A stretch of DNA of 64,000 nucleotides. It comes from Liolophura sinensis. Taxonomy: Eukaryota; Mollusca; Polyplacophora; Chitonida; Chitonidae. Under the pieces are notes generated by a model. That model did no database searches and was not told the origin of the DNA. It saw nothing but the letters and a program-made list of their open reading frames with translations. The stretch is taken from contig NC_088302.1 of the NCBI RefSeq assembly GCF_032854445.1, positions 19,587,338-19,651,337 of the forward strand, read 5' to 3'. The position numbers and the translations under genes are program-made. Below are positions 56,901 to 64,000 of the stretch, piece by piece (within the stretch, counting starts at the first letter, position 1; each line of letters begins with the position of its first letter).

Positions 56901-59900
56901 GGGAGACATTTTCAGGGGACTGATGAGATTATTTTTTTCATTCACTTTCTCTTTTTCAGAAATGAATAAGCCTACAATATGAGGGTCACCTAGCATTGCT
57001 GACCAGTCTTTACAGCCTCCAGATGAAATGTGACTTCAATCTGTCTTTTTTTTTTTTTGTCATGTTTGCTGTTTGTGTGTTTAAAAACATTTTCATGTGG
57101 TCCAAAATACCTGGCGGCCGGTATGTACGTGCTCGAGATAATGTGGCTTCATCCAGCTCTGACTTTACCGCTCGAACACTCTGCAAAGCACAAAAGAACA
57201 GCTTCAGTGTAAGCAAGGTCCACATTTACTTCCTCTGTGGTCTTACTTTGGGAATGTCAGGTTTCTGATTGGTTAATTGCCAAATTGCCAAATTTACAAT
57301 ACTGTAATTCTTTAACCTTTCTGCATGTCTACAAGGTGTTTATTCAAGCATACTCCGAACGCATTATTCTGTGTAGACTGATAAAATTATACTTTTTGTG
57401 AAGCCCTGAAATTGGCTAACCCAACCAATGTACTTTTGACTCTAAAATCAAATTTAAAATGTGTGTAAATAGCAATGAAAATTGCTCTTTCATATGCGAA
57501 AGGTTGAGGAATCAGGGAACACAGTGTTTTGGATAATTCAGTTCCTTGGGTTCTCAACGATACAGCCACCAAATGTGAAATAAACAGAATGAAATGTTAT
57601 ACAGAAAATCAAAAGACAGTTGAAACTCTTATTTTGGAACCTATGAATTCTTAACTCGTCAGTCTGTTTTGTGGCATTAAAATGCAGTCAAAAAATTTTA
57701 AACATCTGAAATACATGTATCTCTCCATATACTTTCTGATCAAAGCTGACACCAGGCATGATAAGTTTCTGAATTGGTGCATAATAAATGAGTGTATTTC
57801 CTAAGGTCCTAAAACAAGCTATAAACAGTCCAGCTACAACTTGATTTTAATCAGATCATTTGTAAGGCCATTTCGTCACATCTCATCAGTTCACTAGTCA
57901 CAAAAACCATGATCAGGACATACAACGGTGGCTGATGCATTTTCCTTTATACACCAGGATAGATGACATCAACTGTTCAGCAGCAAGAGGAACATGCTAA
58001 ATAACAATGAATGCTCATTTTACCTACCTCTGATATGTTTTTAAATGCCGCACTCTGGCCCAGTTGCTGCCCTTGTTTTGTGATGGACTCGGCAGCTTTC
58101 CCAGCAGTCTTTGTCAGTTCATCCGTGAAGTCTTTACCCTTTTTGGCAAATTCAGTGTGCTCTACAGTCTGAAACATTATACGTTTCTCATGATAACAAA
58201 AGTCTGAGACAGAAGTCTGAGTAAAGCATTTATCATTCCACTGTTTTATACACGTAAATGGAGCTGATTTCCATTTTTATCATTACAGGTAATGCAAGAA
58301 GAAAAATTAGAGAAATTTAAAGTCTACCAGGATGTCATTTCAGCATAAATACACTTTAACTGTGTATTATATCTATATGTTTAAAATATACTCTCTGCTC
58401 AGATATATATATATATATATATGACTTAAAAGCCAAATGATTCTTGTGCTTGTAAGTCACCTTGACACCTTTTCTTTGAAATAAACAAAAGCAACATTTA
58501 TTTATTTATTTGATTAGTTTTGCATGATTTACTTGAGTGTTAGCCACTTATACGATGGCGGTCAGCATTTTAGTGAGAGGAAACTGAGCAGAGTTCGTGG
58601 GGAAACCCATGACATTCCACAGGTTGTGAAAACGAGGCACATTAAGTTTTAATCAAGGCACCTACCTCTTTAATATCTTCAAGCTTCTTTTTAATTGCTG
58701 AGGATCCTCTTAGTGTTTCTGCCTCAATGCTGTCCTGTTAATTAGAAAAGAACTTCGTATATGTTTTCTTCAGGCAAACCTAGTAGCCAGCCACTGGCCT
58801 GCTAATGATTTACTTGTGGGGAGATAATTCCACTTCACTGGTCAACACATTCATACACCACAGCACTAACTCCATATATCCAGCAGATGAAAGCCAGGTG
58901 AATGGCGATATTTATTTATCTGATTGGTGTTTTACTTCGTACTCAAGAATATTTCACCCGGAGAATGCTACAAGCTTGCCACATGTGTGCTATCAGTTAG
59001 CTAGTTACATACATCTTAATATTGGTTGGTACTTAAAAAAAGTTTATAAATAATTATGGTGTAAAGACACTAGAGCAGTAATGCAGCCATAGAAGTCCAA
59101 CATGTGAAACATTATTTTCAATATATCTGTGTAATGCTCCATCTTATTGTTTATTTTCTATAGCTTTATGCTTTTTTACTCTGTGCGTGTAGCTGGGGGG
59201 GGGGGAGTGTTGTTTTACTTACAAATTTCCGTCGAGCTTGCTGAATTGCCTCTGATTTCTCCAACTTTTCTGTCTCTTCTCTGAACTTCTTTAAACTTTC
59301 CTGAAAAACATCCCCACAAAACGAACATTCTCAAAAACTTATACGAGTGTGAAAATCTTTGTACACAGAAATAAAAGCTGTCTGGTTGTTACGCACTAGA
59401 AAACTAGTTCTAAACTAGAACAAATCTGTACTGTAACGAGTAGTCTTAATTACACTTTTCACTACATATTAATGCTCTGCGATTTAAAACATCAAGACAT
59501 AAACATGCTTATAATTATTACTAACTTCTCTGAATTGAAAATGACCTAAACTCAAAGAAAGTGGAATGTACTGAGAAAAACATATCAGACAAAGTTTATA
59601 ACCTGGGCAAAGATGCAGGATGAATAGAAAAAAGCAACAAAATTATCAAATATTCAGTTTTTATTTGAAGAAGAAAACCTTTAAAAAAATGCCAAAAGCA
59701 TTAAAACTTTCAGACGAAAGGGAAATTTGAAAATATTTTTGAATGGGGGGAGGGGGGGGGGTATTGGTATATATCGTCTTTGCATAAGAATGCTCTAAAT
59801 AAGGATGACATGCATGTCTAATATTTATTTATTTATTTATTTCATTGGTGTTATACGCCGTACTCAAGAATATTTCACTTATACGATGGCAGCAGAGCCT

Positions 59901-62900
59901 GAGAGAAACCCACAGCCATCCGGCATGTCTAATAAGTTTATTGGAATGTCAATTTGTAGTTTATATTCAAATATTAATTTTAAGTACGATAATATTTCTG
60001 CATATATTAAAAGTGTCAATATGATCAGAAATCTGGGTTGAACACATTTGTTAACTGAAAAGATCAAATTCTAGAAGAAATATTTTTATTAAACATGATT
60101 TACATCTTCATTTATAAAATTATGCCAAAACATGAATATATACCAAAAGGTGGTCCCAAATCCCCACCATATAAAAACTAATTTTATGCGTTTTCTGTCT
60201 TTGAAGAAAAATCAACCAAATACTGAAGACCACTTTTACAACCAACTTTTCATACACTTTCATTTGAACTTTATGTAATTTTTATGCTTTCTCTACCTTT
60301 AATACTGACACCTTCAAATGCTTACCTTCATTTCCTTGTTTTTTGAAAACTCTTGCTTAATGTTGTCAAAGACCTGTGAAAAGAAGCCTTTTCTTTGGCC
60401 TGACATGTGCCGTACCTATAAAACAAAACAGGGACAAACCAAACATACATGTCAGCAGCACAGAGGAAGGTTCACAGTTATCATCAAAATCATCAGCAAC
60501 TGCTTAAATTTGAGTTTGTAAATGTAACACTCTGCATAAGTCTTTTTACTATAGTCATTAATAAAAAGCACAAGGTTTTCATGTCCATATGGTGTACTCT
60601 ATCCTTTCTGAAGTTGCTTGAACTGATTCCTTGTGCTCTTAAATGAAAGAAAATGTGCTTTGATGTTGGAAAATGATTTTATACATCATCATGTTTGTAT
60701 TTGATTGATATATAATGTCTTGGTAAAAAGACTGATCGCTTATATGATTATCAGGTATATAGGTTATAGGGTACAATAAAACAGGCTCCAGGGGTAAACC
60801 ATCATATCTAACAAACCTCCTGTCTTAAAGGAGGCATGAAAAGTTATTGTAAAACGAAGAGTATGGTTTTAAGGAAAACGAAGATATGGCAAAGACAAAT
60901 TAGGTCAACGATCGGAAATATTTGGAAATGACGTCAATTCTCAAAGAAGATCGTCCAGCCCTCCTGCCCACCCCTCCACCCCACCAATTTGGGCTCTCCA
61001 ATTTGGGAGCTAGCAAACCCACTTATCAAGGTCTGATGAACTTCAGGGGCTAGAAACATGCTTTAGTTCACTTAGATACTGAAATTTAACTCTCTTGATC
61101 TGAAGTACAGTATTACAACAATCACGACCCTCCCACTTACAGCTGGAAATTAAGCCAGCATGTGATTAATATTAGTTTCAACTAAATGTAAAAGACTTAC
61201 TGTACGAGACTTTCCATGTTACGAAAGTAAATTACCCTGTTCCCGTGACTTTCCATTGAACAAAGAGACGTAAGGAGTTTACCGGGACAGGAATGCGATT
61301 TAAGGAATAAAGTAGTTGTTGGCAGCGAATCAAAAAGTACTGATCACTCAAAACGAACTACATAAATTCGGGTTTACGAAGCAATTGACTACTGAATCAA
61401 TAACCGACCCAAGTGATGAAGCTAATCCAACAACAACATCAGCTACGCAATAATGTTTCAAGGAAGATTGGAAGCAATGTATTATACCACGTGTGAAAAT
61501 TACAGTGACCGCAAATAACCCCCCTGATCAGTTATTAAAACAGTTACATGTCAATACTAAGTACACAGTGCATTTAATCATATATCGGCCAATAGTTCAA
61601 TGTGGAGAAATTCTGCCCTGTGAGTTGGAAAAAATGTCCGGTAACTTTCAGAGATTAACACGACATTTATCCAGCTGGCTTTACTTCTAATTTTTATCCC
61701 TGCCACTTAACATGGCCCACGGCTTAGCACCAAGTGGGGAAGTATTAAGACTGTCACTTTATCAAAGTTTTCCTGACTTAGAATTGAACCCAGATGCTAG
61801 TCAACCTCAGAACAGATACTAGCACTTTCAGCCAATGAATGGTGAGAGAACGACAACTAAAAATCTTACGGCTCCTCAGTTAGACTAAAGGGAAATACAG
61901 TTTTAAAACATGAAAAAACTTCCTAATATCTTACCTGAGTAGTGAGGGACTGATTTTGTAAACTGCCATTGTGACTTATCCTGTAGTCCAGGTGACCATT
62001 TTTTACAAGATAATGTGATAACGTACAGCATCCTCTATGGTGAAATTGATTTCCATGGTAACTATAGGACCTAGGTGTGAAAACCAGAAACTGCAAAGAA
62101 ATAAAGACAAAATTTTAAAAAGACACACCAAAAATACATTTAGACAAACTAGCGTTTTTGACCATCACTTAACACCAACAGGAACAGGAATTTTTTTCTT
62201 TTTTCCTGATTGTTTTATCGCTTATTGTTAATTAGCCAATGTTAATTACATCAACATCAACTGTATAGTTCTTGTCCATTTGAGTAATAAATTAGAAAAA
62301 CTGAAGAAAATTTAAAATGAAAAATATGTAGAAAAATTAAAAGAGATACTTGTGGGTACCTACCTTATCACTGGCAAGAGCACTGAAAGTTTGAAAAGGG
62401 GGAAATATCCAGAAACACACCCATATATACAGGGTAGTTCAGACCCAACACTGTCTGTCATACACGTAAGTCACTTACGCATTTCAGACGGCCGCCATTC
62501 TTTAACAGAAATGTCATGAGATCTCGCATTACATGGGAGCTGGGTGCTAATTTTCACTCAACAGCCTATACTTTAACCTAGTGATGGCATGCATACTTGC
62601 ATTATAGTAAAAATAATGAAGAAACTGCAAACACCAAGCAGAAAGTGTTACCCTGAAATGTTGCCTTTTTATTGGCCATGAAAAGCAGCTGCAACCTGAA
62701 ACTTGAAATACCACTGTCCTCGACTGGTTGCTAATTTGACCAGGACTGCTCTGTTGTGGCGAGTGTAGTGGCGTGCATCCCGAATTATAGCCTCTAAAGA
62801 TGCCAACTCATTTTCTTATACTGGCCTAGCCTTGTTGGAGTCTCGACGCTAACAGTGTTAATTTCATACTCAACGAAGAGCAAGGCCAATTCTTTTTGTT

Positions 62901-63798
62901 ATCGGACTCTGCCACAATTGTTTTCCTGAGGGTATACCAGACAGTAATTAGACACAATAAATGCCTAAGGCAAGTGTATGGGACAATATTGTAACCCATT
63001 TCAATAGATATGGTTATATGCATCAGGAGCCAGCGCTTGTAACGGAAATAATATATGTGGGGGTGTTTCTGGATGTTCTCCCCATTTCAATCCAATGATC
63101 TTCCTGGCTCCATGTACCTCTATACCTTCACTAACACTACAGGGTAGAGCTACACAATGTTTAATTTGATTTTCTTGAAGTAGTGCCAGAGTTCTGCTAA
63201 ATCTCACCTCAGGCACTTTTCTCGTGTCTCCAGCAAAAGTACAGACCAACACAAATATGTGCACTACAATTCCAGTGGCCTCACCTTCATTCCTTAGGAG
63301 ATTGCCGGCCTTGAAGATCATTGCCCCATCACTCCAGGTAGAACATACCCCACCACCTCCCCCAGTGTTAGCGAATGTGTAGAGGTACGTGGAGCTATGC
63401 TCTCCCCAAGTTATCCACACAAGGTCTAATTTATTATTTAGCCTAAGCTATTGACCCCTTGTGCTATTCATTCTACATGTACATTATCAATTGATCTTCA
63501 CATAATATTGCCTAAATCAGACTCTGGATCTGGTCCTAACATATTAACATAGCTGATGAAATATATTACTACCTGCGTATTTAGCACGATATCTGAACAC
63601 GCGATAATGTCATACAATTGCGTTTTTGACATTATTTGCACACTATTTAATGAAAGAAAACAAGCTACTGTTCAGATGCACGCATCTTAAAGCCCAAGAA
63701 CTTAAAAAAAAACAACTTGTGTCCTCAATATCTAATATTACCTTGTTAACAAGATTTATCCGACCAACCCGACCGAACACATGGTAAACTGTCGACAT
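47971..63798 (-). CDS. TIMM44: TIMM44, mitochondrial import inner membrane translocase subunit
   Basis: Matrix-side scaffold that tethers mtHsp70 to the TIM23 channel (PAM import motor). Fifteen coding exons in phase: 63798-63742, 62090-61935, 60415-60326, 59300-59223, 58734-58666, 58168-58028, 57180-57111, 56648-56582, 56206-56121, 54894-54802, 51458-51334, 50745-50695, 50271-50182, 48669-48559, 48090-47971 (stop TAG). Predicted 467 aa (human 452). The N-terminus MSTVYHVFGRVGRINLVNK is basic and lacks acidic residues, as in a presequence. Then QRKGFFSQVFDNIKQEFSKNKEMK, a charged coiled-coil region, and the C-terminal Tim44 domain from about residue 250 (HKDSRWYQSW, KMKYDESDN, TEMSEVLTEI, LKDWCYEA, LDINNVD, ILYVWALCRDQEELNP). 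Exon 1 is least certain: it rests on frame, donor phase and presequence character. All introns are GT-AG. Confidence 0.95.
48670..50181 (-). other. TIMM44 intron, no clear features
   Basis: Unique AT-rich sequence between exons 50271-50182 and 48669-48559. The flanking introns (48091-48558 and 50272-50694) are equally plain. Confidence 0.45.
50765..50885. repeat. Three tandem copies of a roughly 45-bp unit
   Basis: AATATTACTCTCAGTTTTGCC, AATCATTGTTTAACAAT and variants repeat three times with increasing divergence, just upstream (transcript sense) of the acceptor of the 51-bp TIMM44 exon. Confidence 0.65.
50955..51195. mobile_element. Possible SINE3 remnant
   Basis: CCCCACTTGTGTCACAACC, ACAGTGCTGTCTCACTGAAT and ACACCAAATGTTACACC preserve the order of the SINE3 middle, strongly decayed. 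Followed by a SINE2-like piece (ATGCCATATTGGTGGAAAAC) near 51258. Confidence 0.35.
51510..51836. mobile_element. Composite SINE1 fold-back with internal tandem duplication
   Basis: The left end (TTTATTTACTGATTGGTGTT, CAATGCCAAACTCAA) is an inverted SINE1 tail; the right end (CACACCATCATACTGGCTGA, GACATACAACACCAATCAAA, TAAATAAATAAATAAA) is a direct one. Between them a 73-bp unit (AGAACCACCCTTCCCAAGGT ... GGTGGGTTTAGC) occurs twice (about 51606 and 51679). Confidence 0.7.
51837..54045. other. TIMM44 intron with few features
   Basis: AT-rich unique DNA with A/T tracts near 52455-52480 and 52518-52530 and a 33-bp SINE1 tail remnant at 53424-53456 (TTTAATTGATTGGTGTTTTA). No exon recognised. Confidence 0.4.
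54046..54170 (+). repeat. 24-bp tandem repeat, about 5 units
   Basis: Unit GACATTGGCTCTGTCCGTGA + AGAA, repeated about five times. Read on plus, the open phase encodes an acidic octapeptide (GSVREEDI) repeat; on minus it encodes FFTDRANV. Neither frame has a start, splice context or conserved flank, and the repeat lies in a TIMM44 intron. Confidence 0.85.
54491..54683. mobile_element. MITE family B copy
   Basis: Starts TTCTTTAACCTTTTC and ends GGTGGTTGAAGA. The interior matches 8332-8528 in the same order (ATGAAGCTTGCATC, GACACAAACAAATC, ATTTTCATAACAATTG, ATTCCACTGAAAAAAGTG). Confidence 0.65.
54895..55889. other. TIMM44 intron, left part, few features
   Basis: Contains a (TTTA)n run near 55415-55440 and otherwise unique sequence. 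The open frame at 54955-55260 shows no family resemblance. Confidence 0.4.
55890..56080. mobile_element. MITE family A copy
   Basis: Starts ATTCTTCAACCTTTTCGCAT and ends CTTGAGGAATT. The interior GTTTATTCAAGCATATTCTG, ATTATTCTGC and AACCAATGTAATTTTG parallel 57307-57512. Confidence 0.7.
57307..57512. mobile_element. MITE family A copy with terminal inverted repeats
   Basis: ATTCTTTAACCTTTCTGCAT at the left is mirrored by CATATGCGAAAGGTTGAGGAA at the right. The interior (GTTTATTCAAGCATACTCCG, ATTCTGTGTAGACTGATAAA) matches 55890-56080 at roughly 75-80% by eye. The terminus AACCTTT is shared with family B. Confidence 0.7.
58497..58632 (-). mobile_element. SINE1 fragment
   Basis: ATTTATTTATTTATTTGATTA tail, GTTAGCCACTTATACGATGG, CGGTCAGCATTTTAGTGAGA and GGGGAAACCCATGACATTCC, ending after CACAGGTTGTG. 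A TA-repeat lies at about 58402-58421. Confidence 0.75.
58907..58960 (-). mobile_element. SINE1 tail fragment
   Basis: TATTTATTTATCTGATTGGTG, TTTTACTTCGTACTCAAGAA and TATTTCACCC; only about 50 bp is retained. Confidence 0.7.
59811..59933 (-). mobile_element. SINE1 fragment with target-site duplication
   Basis: A short SINE1 (about 59823-59921: tail, GTACTCAAGAATATTTCACT, GAGAAACCCACAGCCATCC) is flanked by GCATGTCTAATA on the left (about 59812) and GCATGTCTAATA on the right (about 59922). It carries an internal deletion. Confidence 0.8.
60416..61934 (-). other. TIMM44 intron, few features
   Basis: Unique sequence. About 61130-61160 has a short SINE1-like scrap (CCCACTTACAGCTGGAAATT, AAGCCAGCATG). 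61710-61860 resembles a decayed SINE (GATTGAACCC-type box on one strand) but is too diverged to assign. Confidence 0.35.
62091..63741 (-). other. TIMM44 intron 1 with an unexplained open frame
   Basis: Contains a 139-codon minus-strand open frame (63420-63001) without an ATG at its start and without recognised motifs apart from a GGGGG run. No splice context ties it to TIMM44. The rest is unique sequence. Confidence 0.4.
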
Positions 63799-64000
63799 TG
63801 CGAAGCAAACAAATGTCACGTTGAGTGAGCTCTCAAAGGGAGGTCACTCTAAATGACCTTCTTCTCATACATGCAGCTCGGTACAACTGTAATATTGGAA
63901 CATTGTATACATGTTTAGATACACCAAGATTGTTACAATAATCTTCCCAAAGCAGCTTATCTAGAATGTACCCTGTAATTCCCCAGGCCACGTGGGTAAT
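63799..64000 (-). promoter_or_regulatory. TIMM44 upstream region
   Basis: Sequence upstream of the proposed TIMM44 start contains an E-box CACGTG at 63989-63994. No TATA box or clear initiator; the promoter may extend beyond the window. Confidence 0.35.

Noticed and set aside
62350-62382. A 19-nt TIMM44 micro-exon between exons 1 and 2
   Set aside because: AG and GTAGGT flank TGCTCTTGCCAGTGATAAG, but exons 63798-63742 and 62090-61935 already join in phase 0; adding 19 nt would shift the frame.

Overview
This is a eukaryotic nuclear window, almost certainly from a marine lophotrochozoan (a mollusc most likely; a brachiopod cannot be excluded). The evidence is short exons split by GT-AG introns, metazoan protein families, AT-rich introns, and abundant tRNA-derived SINEs with (AAAT)n tails of a kind I associate with mollusc-type genomes. 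The species call is inference. All exon boundaries were derived by hand from splice signals, phase and family similarity.

Five genes alternate in strand. (1) FKBP8, minus, from about 16.2 kb to beyond the left edge: mitochondrial/ER-anchored FKBP-TPR co-chaperone, with all but the last (membrane-anchor) exon visible. (2) SNRNP35, plus, 18093-18806: U11/U12 minor-spliceosome 35K protein in one coding exon. (3) ABHD17, minus, 28000-40208: depalmitoylase with two coding exons and an 11.3 kb intron. (4) C9orf85 homolog, plus, 40647-44673: CxxC-rich protein with an acidic tail. (5) TIMM44, minus, 47971-63798: mitochondrial import-motor subunit, complete in 15 coding exons (467 aa). FKBP8/SNRNP35 and ABHD17/C9orf85 are head-to-head pairs sharing intergenic promoters. 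SNRNP35/ABHD17 and C9orf85/TIMM44 are tail-to-tail.

The non-coding space is dominated by repeats. There are at least 19 copies or fragments of one tRNA-derived SINE (SINE1), a second tRNA-like SINE (SINE2), a third SINE-like element (SINE3), and at least four MITE-like families. Minisatellites have periods of 21, 22, 24, 30, 39, 40, 42, 59, 86 and 167 bp. FKBP8 introns are especially rich in them: 39-bp (about 29 copies), 40-bp (about 52 copies), a 167-bp array made from a SINE1 head, and two arrays that begin exactly at a 5' splice site and reiterate it.

The most interesting observations are (a) a diverged inverted duplication with about 300-bp arms, centred on the FKBP8/SNRNP35 divergent promoter; (b) tandem arrays that start at exon 3' edges and multiply splice-donor-like sequence; (c) a SINE head turned into a tandem satellite; (d) a Gly-to-Cys change in the RNP1 motif of SNRNP35; and (e) a GC-AG intron in FKBP8. 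I found no convincing sign of a novel multi-gene system, CRISPR array or viral gene. Most other open frames are chance frames in AT-rich DNA or frames kept open by repeats whose period is a multiple of three.
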